Assembly: GCA_045105075.1 (NCBI GenBank)
Contig: JBGCDD010000106.1
Span: 1-42,136 of the forward strand
Direction of reading: 5' to 3'
DNA: 42,136 bases
Source of the DNA: JBGCDD01 sp045105075
Lineage (GTDB): Bacteria > Pseudomonadota > Alphaproteobacteria > Rhodobacterales > Rhodobacteraceae
Shown: positions 8,901 to 15,820 of the stretch, in pieces
Layout: every line of letters begins with the position of its first letter
How positions within the stretch are numbered: position 1 is the stretch's first letter
Notes under the pieces: model-generated
What the model was told of the DNA's origin: nothing
Database searches by the model: none
What the model saw: the letters and a program-made list of their open reading frames with translations, nothing else
Translations under genes and position numbers: made by a program

Positions 8901-9412
8901 CCGCAAAGCTGCATGCCGATGCCACCGCCACCTGCCGTGCTTTTCAGCATCACAGGATAACCAATGCGGGCCGCTTCGTGGGTGGCCTGGTCAACCGTGT
9001 CCAGCAAGTCCGACCCCGGCAGCAACGGCACCCCAGCCGCCAGCGCCAGTTCGCGCGCCGTGTGTTTCATGCCAAAGGCGCTCAGGTGATCGGGGTTTGG
9101 GCCGATAAAGGTGATCCCCGCCTCAGCCAACCGCGTCGCAAACCCGACATTCTCAGACAGAAAGCCATAGCCCGGATGCACCGCCTGCGCGCCAGTTTCA
9201 AGGCACGCCGCAATAACAGCATCGACATTAAGGTAACTCTCTGTTGCCGGCGCTGGCCCCAGCCGCACCGCCTCATCCGCAAGGCGAACCGCTGGCGAAA
9301 ACCGATCCGCATCGGACCAGACCGCAACTGACGCGATGCCCATTTTGCGAAGCGTTCGGATGACCCGAACCGCGATTTCACCGCGATTGGCCACGAGGAC
9401 TTTGGTGAACAT
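5903..9412 (-). CDS. Biotin-dependent guanidine/urea carboxylase
   Basis: This 1169-aa single-chain carboxylase consumes ATP and bicarbonate. In order: a biotin carboxylase domain (about 1-450; VANRGEIAVRVIRT, ATP loop AGGGGIG, EVNTRLQVEHPVTEA); a KipA/AHS2-like carboxyltransferase half (about 450-740; VPPSGPMD); a KipI/AHS1-like half (about 770-990); and a biotinyl domain (about 1100-1169) with ESMKM and biotin-accepting Lys1134. This is urea carboxylase architecture without a fused allophanate hydrolase. Enzymes of this type that are encoded beside two DUF1989 proteins under ykkC riboswitches are known to prefer guanidine, giving carboxyguanidine. Hence guanidine carboxylase is the preferred call over urea carboxylase. 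It starts 3 nt after the DUF1989 gene stop. No damage is seen. Confidence 0.9.
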   Translation of the reverse strand: MFTKVLVANRGEIAVRVIRTLRKMGIASVAVWSDADRFSPAVRLADEAVRLGPAPATESYLNVDAVIAACLETGAQAVHPGYGFLSENVGFATRLAEAGITFIGPNPDHLSAFGMKHTARELALAAGVPLLPGSDLLDTVDQATHEAARIGYPVMLKSTAGGGGIGMQLCGDEAALRAAFGTVSRTATASFGDARVFLERFVADARHVEVQVFGDGAGRVMALGERDCSLQRRNQKVVEETPAPLLPDPVRSALHAAATALCASVSYASAGTVEFIYDPEREGFYFLEVNTRLQVEHPVTEAVFDIDLVEWMIRQAAGERFLPTTPPVPKGAAIEVRLYAEVPHAGFRPASGRLTHVAFPQTARIDTWVETGTDVSPFYDPMLAKIIVTGADRSAAILALQDALAETSVTGVETNLGYLRAIAGSDVLASGKVTTTALNTFAYTPNCIEVISPGAQSSVQELPGRLGLWHVGVPPSGPMDAVSFRNANRLLGNDPDTAALELTMTGPTLRALSDTRVALTGAQMSMWLDEVQIDGPVVDVPAGATLRIGAINGPGQRSYLAVAGGFDAASVLGSRACFGLGQFGGHAMGTLTTGDVLHIGSAPCTEPLSPQPVALTTAWEVSVLYGPHGAPDFFLDSDIETFFATEYQVHFNSDRTGVRLIGPAPTWARKDGGEAGLHPSNLHDNAYAVGAIDFTGDMPIILGPDGPSLGGFVSPAVIASGDRWKMGQFRPGDTIRFVPLARPSDPVVAPAIQGAGSAVLGRDETGPVPVVYRRQGDDNLLVEYGDMTLDIELRLRVHLLMKAVQDAGLAVIDLTPGIRSLQIHYDSSKLPRANLLALLQEIETTLPPATEITVPSRIVHLPLSWGDEQAELAMRKYQELVRPDAPWCPSNIEFIRRINGLEDEEAVKKIVYDASYLVLGLGDVYLGAPVATPIDPRHRLVTTKYNPARTWTPENAVGIGGAYMCIYGMEGPGGYQLFGRTVQVWNTWRRTPAFDKQPWLLNFFDQIRFFPVSHDELTEARLAFPHGQYPVKIEETTFKWADHKQAFAREAEDIGRFKTTQQTAFEAERQQWKEQGLDRFAPDDGVADPGQEGDVPDGCVGIQSPVPGSLWKVKVAAGDTVEVGQTIAIVESMKMEMAVEAPVAGTISDVCVTPGQVLKMGQMVALIEV

Positions 9413-9415
9413 ATG

Positions 9416-10012
9416 CTAGCCTTTGATCACAACACGGATGGGCGTCGGGTCAAACCCGTTACAGGGGTTGTTGATCTGCGGACAGTTGGAAATGACACAG
9501 AGCACATCCATTTCCGCCAACAGTTCCACATGGTCACCGGGTGCAGAAATGCCGTCATCCACAGTCATAGCCCCATTGGCATTGATCGGCACGTTCATGA
9601 AAAAATTGATGTTGGCGACGATGTCACGCTTGGTCATGCCATATTTGCCAAGCTCCAGAATGAAATTCTCGCGGCAGGCATGTTGATAGAGCGTGTCATG
9701 CCCAAAGCGCACGGTGTTGCTCTCGCACGAACAGCACCCCGCCGACGTGTCATGGCGACCCGACGTGTCGGCCAGAACAGACAGCATCACATTGCCGTCT
9801 GTCGACATGACCTTGCTGCCGGTTGTGATATAGGCACTGCCCTGCGCGCGCAGGGTGTCCTGGCTCGAGTACCGCTCGGAAAAATCATCTGCGCTGTAGA
9901 ATAAGGTGTCGATGGCTTGCTGCCCAAAGGTATCTTCAATGCGGATGGTTTGACCCTTTTTCACAATCCCGGACCAAGGTTTCTCTGCTGCGATGTCAAA
10001 TGTCTGAACCAT
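9416..10012 (-). CDS. DUF1989 / urea carboxylase-associated protein; carboxyguanidine deiminase subunit with Cys-rich metal site
   Basis: This 198-aa protein belongs to the urea carboxylase-associated (DUF1989) family, shown in other bacteria to form a two-subunit carboxyguanidine deiminase (CgdA/CgdB) that makes allophanate. It keeps the likely metal/catalytic residues: SGRHDTSAGCCSCESN with His87, Cys93, Cys94 and Cys96, plus Cys113 and NCPQINNPCNGFDPTPI. Its paralogue upstream lacks the Cys cluster, so this is probably the catalytic subunit. It lies 4 nt downstream of that paralogue and 3 nt upstream of the carboxylase. I do not assign the A or B letter. Confidence 0.85.
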   Translation of the reverse strand: MVQTFDIAAEKPWSGIVKKGQTIRIEDTFGQQAIDTLFYSADDFSERYSSQDTLRAQGSAYITTGSKVMSTDGNVMLSVLADTSGRHDTSAGCCSCESNTVRFGHDTLYQHACRENFILELGKYGMTKRDIVANINFFMNVPINANGAMTVDDGISAPGDHVELLAEMDVLCVISNCPQINNPCNGFDPTPIRVVIKG

Positions 10013-10016
10013 GGTT

Positions 10017-10832
10017 TCAGCCCTCCATCTTTACGTTGTTTTCAAAGCCACGCTGGGCCTCTGCTGTTGCTGTGCGGCAGAGGTCATCTGCGGTAATTGG
10101 CATTGCTTTGATCCTTGTGACATCCAGCGGTCCGGGCGTTTCGCCTGCGCGCGGGTCAAGAGGATGCGGACAGTTTGACAGCGCAATCAACAGATCCATC
10201 TCAGCGCGCAATTCGACCCAATCTCCGTCGGTTATCATCCCGCCGCGCCACTCAAACTGGCCATCAGCCTGGACCCGCACGGGGGCAAACACGTTCAGCA
10301 TGGGCATCATATCGCGCCGGTCCAACCCCAACTTGGCGGCCGCCAAAAGAATGTTGTCGCGACTGTTGCGCAGGCGTGGGTCACCGTATTGCGCAACGGT
10401 TGCAGGGGTTGATCCACCGGTCAGCGCGTCATGTGCACCCGAACTGTCCTCAACAAAGGACAGCATCACGCGCCCCATATCCGAGAACACAACGCGGCCT
10501 TTCTTCAGCTCGGTCGTCCATTGCAATTTAACCGTATCTGGCAGGTTCATCCGCTCTGTTGTGTCCGCCGCTGACCAAACCGCCAGCGCGACAGCGGATA
10601 TTGGGCCTTGCGGGGCAAGCCGCAGCACCTCGCCCTTGGCCAGACGCAGCGTTGTGTACCAGCCGCCGGGAACGCTGCGTGACATTAGGACGGACTCCGC
10701 CGCCACCGTGGGCGCGGGACGCGGGCTGGGGCTTGGGAATGTCTTGGGCGAAAACTCAAGGCCGATGCGCTGGTGTTCTTCGTAACGCTGCCTGTCGGCG
10801 GCGATTTGTTCAGCGGTGCGATGGATGTGCAT
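10017..10832 (-). CDS. DUF1989 / urea carboxylase-associated protein; second carboxyguanidine deiminase subunit
   Basis: This 271-aa paralogue of the next gene shares the DUF1989 core (SSGAHDALTGG, LDRRDMMPMLNVFAPV, WVELRAEMDLLIALSNCPHPLDP) but lacks the GCCSCES cluster. Where its partner has NPCNGFDPTP it reads DPRAGETPGP. It therefore looks like a structural or regulatory subunit of the carboxyguanidine deiminase heteromer. An extra N-terminal stretch (about 1-45) contains a basic helix and a Pro-rich linker (FPSPSPRPAPT). The ATG at 10832 is one base after the ATPase stop (TGACATG); a longer frame to 10877 would overlap the ATPase and is less likely. Confidence 0.83.
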   Translation of the reverse strand: MHIHRTAEQIAADRQRYEEHQRIGLEFSPKTFPSPSPRPAPTVAAESVLMSRSVPGGWYTTLRLAKGEVLRLAPQGPISAVALAVWSAADTTERMNLPDTVKLQWTTELKKGRVVFSDMGRVMLSFVEDSSGAHDALTGGSTPATVAQYGDPRLRNSRDNILLAAAKLGLDRRDMMPMLNVFAPVRVQADGQFEWRGGMITDGDWVELRAEMDLLIALSNCPHPLDPRAGETPGPLDVTRIKAMPITADDLCRTATAEAQRGFENNVKMEG

Positions 10833-10833
10833 G

Positions 10834-11664
10834 TCAGGTCTCCGTTTTTGGGTCGGGTCGTCCCGGTGGTGCCGCATAAGGGGTCAGGTCGTCCCAACCA
10901 AGCGCATATTCATTCTGAAAGATCGTGGCGTTGCCCGCTTTGCGGGGTGGCCAGATGTCGATATCGTTGGTGATTGACGCCCCATACCGCATCGCCTCTT
11001 GCGGCAACATGCGGGTGCGGCCAAGCGCCACCACCCGCGTGCCCAGCGTAAAGGCCTCGCGCAGATCATGGGTCACCATCACAACCGTCATGGGCAATTC
11101 ATTCCAGAGCCGTATCATCAGCTGGTGAATGTCTGAGCGGATGCCAGGGTCCAAAGCGCCAAAGGGTTCGTCCAGCAACAGCACACGCGGTTTCATCATC
11201 AAGGCCTGCGCAAGCGCCAGCCGCTGTTGCATCCCACCCGAAAGCTGCGCGGGGTATTTGTCTTGTGATCCATCCAAACCAACTTCGGCGATCATGTGCT
11301 GCGCTGTCTCTTTCAAACTGCGCCGGGCCGCGCCAAAGAGCCGCCCCCAAAGGCTCGCAACCCTGAGTTCCGGACCCAGCATCACGTTTTCCAGAACCGT
11401 GAGATGAGGAAAAACGGAATAGCGTTGATAGACCACGCCACGGTCCGGCCCCGGTTCGTCTGGTAATGGGGTGCCGTCCAGCATGATTTTCCCGCGCGTT
11501 GCCTTTTCCTGTCCCAACAGCAATCTAAGCAGCGTGGACTTGCCACAGCCCGACGGGCCAACCAGCGCAACAAAAGACCGTGGGGCGACCTCAAAACTGA
11601 GGTTCTCCAGAACGATCTGATCGTCGTATTCTTTCCAGACGTTTTCAAGGGTCAACGCCGTCAT
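10834..11664 (-). CDS. ABC transporter ATP-binding protein, guanidine/urea-type importer
   Basis: This 276-aa ATPase belongs to the nitrate/sulfonate/taurine subclass. It has Walker A GPSGCGKST, Q-loop VVYQRYSVFPH, signature LSGGMQQRLALAQAL, Walker B VLLLDEPFGALD and H-loop VMVTHDL. It overlaps the permease stop by ATGA (11661-11664) and is followed after one base by the first DUF1989 gene. Transporters of this type next to urea carboxylase-associated proteins are commonly labelled 'urea carboxylase-related'. Given the riboswitch, uptake of guanidine or a guanidinium-like cation is the more probable role. Confidence 0.88.
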   Translation of the reverse strand: MTALTLENVWKEYDDQIVLENLSFEVAPRSFVALVGPSGCGKSTLLRLLLGQEKATRGKIMLDGTPLPDEPGPDRGVVYQRYSVFPHLTVLENVMLGPELRVASLWGRLFGAARRSLKETAQHMIAEVGLDGSQDKYPAQLSGGMQQRLALAQALMMKPRVLLLDEPFGALDPGIRSDIHQLMIRLWNELPMTVVMVTHDLREAFTLGTRVVALGRTRMLPQEAMRYGASITNDIDIWPPRKAGNATIFQNEYALGWDDLTPYAAPPGRPDPKTET

Positions 11665-12479
11665 GTGCCGCGCTCCAGTACCGACCAGGGGAACATCCGA
11701 CGGTGCACTCGGTCTATCGCGAAATCAGCGCTGGCCGCCAGAAAGGTGATCCATGCCACGTAGGGAAAAATCACATCCATCGACAAATAGCGACGCACCA
11801 GAAAAATGCGGTAGCCCAGGCCGCTGTCCGCTGAAATCGCCTCGGCTGCGATGAGAAACAAAAACGCAGGCCCCAGTTGCAACCGCAAACTGCTGAGCAA
11901 ACGCGGCATCGCCTGAGGCAGAACGATCCGCAAGGCAATCTGCCAACTTGAGGCTGAAAGGGTCTCGGCTTTGACGATTTGTTCGCGTGGCAGCGCCAGC
12001 ACCGTTTGCGCCAGATCGCGGATCATGATGGGGGCGACGCCAATGACGATCAGCGCGATTTTAGACGCCTCGCCCAGACCCATCGAGATAAACAGGATCG
12101 GCAGCAGCGCCAGCGGCGGCACCATGGAAACAAAACTCACAAACGGCACCAGGAGTGCGCGCAGGACTGGCAGGATACCGGCACCAATGCCAATGATCAG
12201 CGCCAGTGCTGTGGATATTCCCAACCCCGCGCCAAGCCGTTTGAGGCTTGACCATGTGTCGGTCCAAAGCAGGTAATCCCCGGTCCGACGATCAGGGGTA
12301 AACGCCATCAGATCAACCGCCGCCGCAATGCTGCTGAGCGCGGGCAACAGCTTGTCATTGGGGTTCTCTGCCAGCCGCGCCGCAGACCCCAGCAGATAGG
12401 CCATGATCAGCAACGCGAAAGGCGCGAACTTCAGCGCCATCGCCATCGGCGGCGACAGCTGTTGGTTGATCAGGCGCAC
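11661..12479 (-). CDS. ABC transporter permease, guanidine/urea-type importer
   Basis: This inner-membrane permease has about 272 aa, with a first helix ALKFAPFALLIMAYLLGSAA. Further helices follow, and the ATPase-contact loop reads KAETLSASSWQIALRIVLPQAMPRLL. The open frame extends to 12551, overlapping the binding-protein gene, but the first plausible start after that gene's stop is GTG at 12479; ATG at 12446 is an alternative. No strong ribosome site decides between them. It belongs to the SsuC/TauC/NrtB-type family and couples by ATGA to the ATPase gene. Confidence 0.84.
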   Translation of the reverse strand: MRLINQQLSPPMAMALKFAPFALLIMAYLLGSAARLAENPNDKLLPALSSIAAAVDLMAFTPDRRTGDYLLWTDTWSSLKRLGAGLGISTALALIIGIGAGILPVLRALLVPFVSFVSMVPPLALLPILFISMGLGEASKIALIVIGVAPIMIRDLAQTVLALPREQIVKAETLSASSWQIALRIVLPQAMPRLLSSLRLQLGPAFLFLIAAEAISADSGLGYRIFLVRRYLSMDVIFPYVAWITFLAASADFAIDRVHRRMFPWSVLERGT

Positions 12480-12507
12480 GGACAACGCTTTGTTTTGACC
12501 GGCCCCC

Positions 12508-13578
12508 TTACAGGGCTCCGTCCGCTGCCATTTGCATGAACGTGTTGTCAAAGCGGAACTTTACGTTGGCTGTATCACCCAAAATTGTACCGTCGGGCAG
12601 CTCAATCCCAATTGCGTCCTGCGATGTGGCACCCGGTGTCAGCAAGCCTTTGTCAAACAGGAACGCACGCACCAAGTTCATTGTGGCACCCAATTCAGGC
12701 GAGCTGGTAAAGGCGACAGCATCAGCTGGTTTCGCAAAAAGCTTGGTCGCGGCCATCTGCGCCTCAAACCCGGCCTGATCTGTCCCAGACGCTGCCCCCA
12801 TCGCCGCCCGTGCGGCCGCACCTTCGTCAGTGTCAGAGGTCATCAAAGTCGCCGTTTCATACCAGATCCCTGCCAGTGCCTTTCCGAACTTGGGATTGTC
12901 GGCAAGCACATCGGTGTTGGCGACCATCAGGTCAATGATTTCACCACGGGTTTGCGAGCTGTCAAACACCTTGACCGCATCAGGCAGGTTCACAATCTCT
13001 GACACCATCGGGTTCCACGTGACCATCGCCGTCACATCAGAGGTCTGGAATGCACCGACCATGTCGGGATCGGCCGTGTTGATGACCTTCACGTCCCGCT
13101 CGGACAGGCCGACACTGTCCAGCGCCCGCGCCAGAAGGTAGTGCGAAACAGAGAACTCAACCAAATTGACGTTGCGCCCGGCGATATCGGCCAATCCGCC
13201 TTCGCCTTTGATGAACACTGCGTCGTTGCCATCTGAGAAATCGCCCACAATCACTGCCGAGGTATCAACGCCGCCCGCAGAGGGGATCGACAGGCCGTCC
13301 ATGTTGGTCAATGTGACCGCATCATAGCCGCCGGCGGTATACTGGTTGATCGATTCCACGTAGTCATTGAACTGGGTCACCTCGATGGAAATGTCGTATT
13401 TGTCCGCCCATTTGTCGACGATCCCCGTGTCCGCAGCATAGCCCCAAGGCATCCACCCCACATAGATTGACCACGCCACTTTGAAGTCTGTCTTCTCTTG
13501 TGCCCAAGCGGGGGGCGCGAGGGTAAGTGCGCCAAGGGTTGCAATTGTGGTGAGCGTCAGTCTGCGTGTGATGGTCAT
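12508..13578 (-). CDS. Periplasmic binding protein of the guanidine/urea-type ABC importer
   Basis: This is the first gene of the riboswitch-controlled operon, about 356 aa. The ATG at 13578 has GGAAGGGACG just upstream. The signal peptide is MTITRRLTLTTIATLGALTL with a likely cleavage at AWA/QE. The mature protein begins TDFKVAWSIYVGWMPWGYAAD, typical of the NMT1/TauA-like proteins found with urea carboxylase genes. An upstream extension to 13755 would run through the riboswitch and is rejected. The ligand is inferred to be guanidine from the riboswitch and downstream enzymes. The protein has Trp/Asp-rich segments such as WSIYVGWMPW but I cannot identify the binding residues. Confidence 0.88.
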   Translation of the reverse strand: MTITRRLTLTTIATLGALTLAPPAWAQEKTDFKVAWSIYVGWMPWGYAADTGIVDKWADKYDISIEVTQFNDYVESINQYTAGGYDAVTLTNMDGLSIPSAGGVDTSAVIVGDFSDGNDAVFIKGEGGLADIAGRNVNLVEFSVSHYLLARALDSVGLSERDVKVINTADPDMVGAFQTSDVTAMVTWNPMVSEIVNLPDAVKVFDSSQTRGEIIDLMVANTDVLADNPKFGKALAGIWYETATLMTSDTDEGAAARAAMGAASGTDQAGFEAQMAATKLFAKPADAVAFTSSPELGATMNLVRAFLFDKGLLTPGATSQDAIGIELPDGTILGDTANVKFRFDNTFMQMAADGAL

Positions 13579-13584
13579 GGAACG

Positions 13585-13645
13585 TCCCTTCCAGTTTTGT
13601 TTGAAAAGGGATCGGCAACAAGACACCGCAGCCAATCCCTTGGCT
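13585..13645 (-). promoter_or_regulatory. Expression platform of the guanidine riboswitch (mutually exclusive hairpins)
   Basis: Four pairings can be drawn on the minus strand. (a) AGCCAA (13640-13645) pairs with TTGGCT (13750-13755) to close the aptamer P1. (b) The same AGCCAA pairs with a second TTGGCT at 13630-13635 around a GGGA loop. (c) AAGGGATTGG (13632-13641) pairs with CCGATCCCTT (13606-13615), ten pairs including one G-U. (d) TCCCTT (13606-13611) pairs with the ribosome site AAGGGA (13585-13590). P1 formation would release segment (c) to take the anti-ribosome-site strand away, giving an ON switch. The model is inference; the complementarity is visible. Confidence 0.55.
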
Positions 13646-13755
13646 TTGCGAGGTCTCCCGGGCTTTTGTCCCGCCGTGCATCTGCCGGGTATTTTTCTCC
13701 CGCCAGCTTTGGCTCTCGGACCGAACACGTGACAGCACGCCGGAACCCTAGCCAA
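13640..13755 (-). promoter_or_regulatory. Guanidine-I (ykkC) riboswitch aptamer
   Basis: Read on the minus strand, this leader has the hallmark conserved blocks of the ykkC/guanidine-I aptamer in order: CTAGGGTTCCGG (about 13740-13751), GGTCCGAGAGCC (about 13711-13722), ACGGCGGGACAAAAGCCC (about 13661-13678) and GGGAGA just after. Outer arms TTGGCT and AGCCAA can form P1. The class binds guanidinium and usually switches on guanidine exporters or guanidine-degrading operons. It ends about 60 nt upstream of the binding-protein ATG. The match is strong enough that this feature, rather than the enzymes, fixes the substrate of the operon. Confidence 0.94.
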
Positions 13756-13985
13756 TATACTCGATGCTAGGATTTGTCAGAACGCGCGATCAGACAAGCG
13801 CAAGCGAAAGTCATCGACAGTTTCCAGAACCTTGCATAAAAATTAGTCCGCTTTTTCTCAGAACGAGACAAAAACAGTCAGCCAGAAAAGTCATCTTGGG
13901 GTGATTTGCACCGTTGAGAGACATTGCACAGCGTTTTCCAGGTCTTGAACGAGTCTTGCGTCGTCAATTCACTTTGAGCTGCTTT
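13756..13985. other. Promoter-bearing gap upstream of the riboswitch
   Basis: About 230 bp lie between the riboswitch and the transposase remnant. The operon promoter must be here, but no convincing -35/-10 pair was found: CTGACA and TATATT occur with a 15-nt spacer, which is short and would place the start inside the aptamer. No coding sequence is supported. Confidence 0.4.
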
Positions 13986-14790
13986 CGTTGAAAAACTCGT
14001 TTGTTTTGGCGATATGCTCGGGATTACGCGCCTGATCTCTTGGGGCAATCTGAAGCCGTGCCGCTTTGATGCCCTGCGGCTGGCGTCAGCGGCTTGAGTT
14101 TGGCCAGTTTCCGGAGGTTCTGGGCAGTTGCCGCGAGGATACATTCACCTGGGACGCAGCACGCGCTGCCCGGCAAGGTCTTGGCACAGCCACGATCCCG
14201 AGAGGGGCCTCGTATTCGACGCCGTCCGATCCCAAGGATACATTTGAGATGCGCGCAAAACATCTCGACCTTCTTGCGCCGTTTCTGCGCTGTCGGGTGC
14301 AAGGCTGTTTTTTGCGCGGGTCATTGTGATATTGCTGCCTGCGTTGCAGTTTCGCGCCTTCCGGGCACAGATAGCAGTCGTTGTCCGCATCCCACGTAAA
14401 GTCAGATCGTGAGAAGGTCCCGTCACGGTGCATCGATTTGTCAAACACAGGGATGAAGGCGAGGATCTTACGTTGCAGCTTCAGCCAAACCAAATTGTCT
14501 TCTGACCCATATCCGATGTCCGCAGCGATCCAATTCGGCTTGATGCTGGATCGCTCCTCGGACCGCAGTCATCTTGCGCATGGCACCAACTTCAGCGGTT
14601 TTGTTCGACCGGCTGGCCTCTACATCCACGATGATGCTGTGATCCGTATCGATCAGATAATTTGTCGAATACGCAAAGAATGCGTTCGCTGTTGTCTCTC
14701 GGGCCATTGGCTCACCAACGACTTGTGCATTTGGCAAGACCTCACGTCGCGGTTCCGGGCAGACGTCTTTTGTGGCCTGTTCATGCAAGA
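13986..14790 (-). mobile_element. Broken IS1182-like transposase remnant
   Basis: On the minus strand, pieces of one transposase lie in different frames: FFAYSTNYLIDTDHSIIVDVEASRSNKT (to 14790), then NWIAADIGYGSEDNLVWLKL and FTWDADNDCYLCPEGAKL after a frameshift near 14555, then RKKVEMFCAHLKCILG and LAATAQNLRKLAKL after a second shift and an apparent internal deletion near 14300. These are the DDE-domain, Cys-containing and C-terminal motifs of IS1182-type transposases. The N-terminal dimerisation part is missing. AACGAGTTTTTCAAC near 13990-14004 resembles the usual 3' end of such elements. The remnant is inactive. Confidence 0.75.
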
Positions 14791-15039
14791 AGGCAATGAA
14801 GGTATCGGTCTTTCGAACGAGACGTTGCAGAGCCTAGCCGAACGCAGTCTGACAATCGACTTCGACATTTGCGACAGTTCAGAAGAATCGTCCCGCGAGG
14901 CCTGTCAGCCCTGCGATACTTGAGGTCTCCGGGCTGCTAAGCCTTACTAACGTCCGCGCGTTTGGTGGAATTCCTGCTTTGCGCAATCAGTGACATTTCG
15001 ACTTGGGTGCACCATTCGGATGAGCTTTTGGTGACTTGA
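14791..15039. other. Non-coding gap beside the transposase remnant
   Basis: About 250 bp without a supported gene. It may contain more decayed IS sequence, as the missing N-terminal transposase segment should lie here, but no frame gives recognisable transposase residues. Confidence 0.35.
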
Positions 15040-15765
15040 TTATTCCAACAAAAGGCTGACATCGTTTATCGCAATTTCTTTTCGGCTGACTTGCAGCAGA
15101 CCCTCGGTCTGCATCCGGTCAAGAGATTGCGTGACCCATTGCCGTGTCGCCCCAATAATCGACGCGATCTGATCGTAGGTGATTGTCCGGTCGATCACCA
15201 CGTAACCGTCTTCGTGGCGGCCATAGGTTTCTGCAAGGATCAACAGCAATTGCCGCAACCGCTCTGAGACGGACCGGGTGCCCAGCATCTGGATCAAAGC
15301 AGAGTAACATTTCCCTTTGTTCACAAGACCATTGATCACCGCAATCGCTGCATCCGGCACTTCTCGTACCAAGCGTTGCAGGCTCATGCCAGAGACGAAC
15401 AGCAACTCGCAATCCTCAAGCGCATCCGCAGACCAGACATGGCGCCCTTTGCCAAAAACCTCTGGCCCGCCGACAAAGTGGCCGATACTCCAGTACGCCA
15501 GCGTGATCTCGCGTCCGGATGGACCGGCATAGAAGGTGCGCACACGGCCTTTCTCAATGATCCAGACACCGGTGTGCGGATCACCTTGAAAGAACACGCC
15601 TTCGCCTTTGGCAATCTTACAACGACTGCCAAGCTGGCGTACCTTCTTTTGATCCTCAGACGACAAAGACGACAGGAAGCCAGCACCTTGATTGATATCA
15701 AGAAGGTATTCCGACAGGAAAATGGCGCTTGGCGCAGTGGTGAGATCGTCAGGATTCTCGATCAT
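15040..15765 (-). CDS. Crp/Fnr-family transcriptional regulator
   Basis: This 241-aa regulator has an N-terminal cyclic-nucleotide-binding-type sensor barrel (about 30-150; KGEGVFFQGDPHTGVWIIEKG, GREITLAYWSIGHFVGG). A C-terminal winged helix-turn-helix follows (about 165-235; ITYDQIASIIGATRQWVTQSLDRM). It lacks the N-terminal Cys cluster of FNR, so an oxygen-sensing iron-sulfur cluster is unlikely; the effector is unknown. The start at 15765 has AAAGG upstream. It follows the sulfonate-type ATPase gene by 55 nt on the same strand, suggesting that it regulates that importer and the flavoprotein cluster. Confidence 0.85.
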   Translation of the reverse strand: MIENPDDLTTAPSAIFLSEYLLDINQGAGFLSSLSSEDQKKVRQLGSRCKIAKGEGVFFQGDPHTGVWIIEKGRVRTFYAGPSGREITLAYWSIGHFVGGPEVFGKGRHVWSADALEDCELLFVSGMSLQRLVREVPDAAIAVINGLVNKGKCYSALIQMLGTRSVSERLRQLLLILAETYGRHEDGYVVIDRTITYDQIASIIGATRQWVTQSLDRMQTEGLLQVSRKEIAINDVSLLLE

Positions 15766-15820
15766 TTAAACCTTTCGGTGGGGCGTTGAGATCAAAGCCG
15801 GATTTGACCGCCTTGCCCTA

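Noticed and set aside
5903..9412. Long plus-strand open frames (for example 5927-7375 and 8210-9331) as genes
   Set aside because: They are antisense shadows of the carboxylase, with His/Arg/Gln-rich translations, no domains and no ribosome sites.
5903..9412. Propionyl/acetyl-CoA carboxylase or pyruvate carboxylase identity
   Set aside because: The central KipA/KipI-type halves and DUF1989 neighbours match urea/guanidine carboxylase, not acyl-CoA or pyruvate carboxyltransferases.
13750..13785. CTGACA/TATATT as the guanidine operon promoter
   Set aside because: The spacer is only 15 bp and the predicted start would fall inside the aptamer's first strand.
14381..14923. A 180-codon plus-strand frame as a gene
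   Set aside because: It lies antisense to recognisable transposase fragments and has no domain signal.
15040..15765. FNR-type oxygen sensor
   Set aside because: The N-terminal cysteine cluster needed for the [4Fe-4S] centre is absent.
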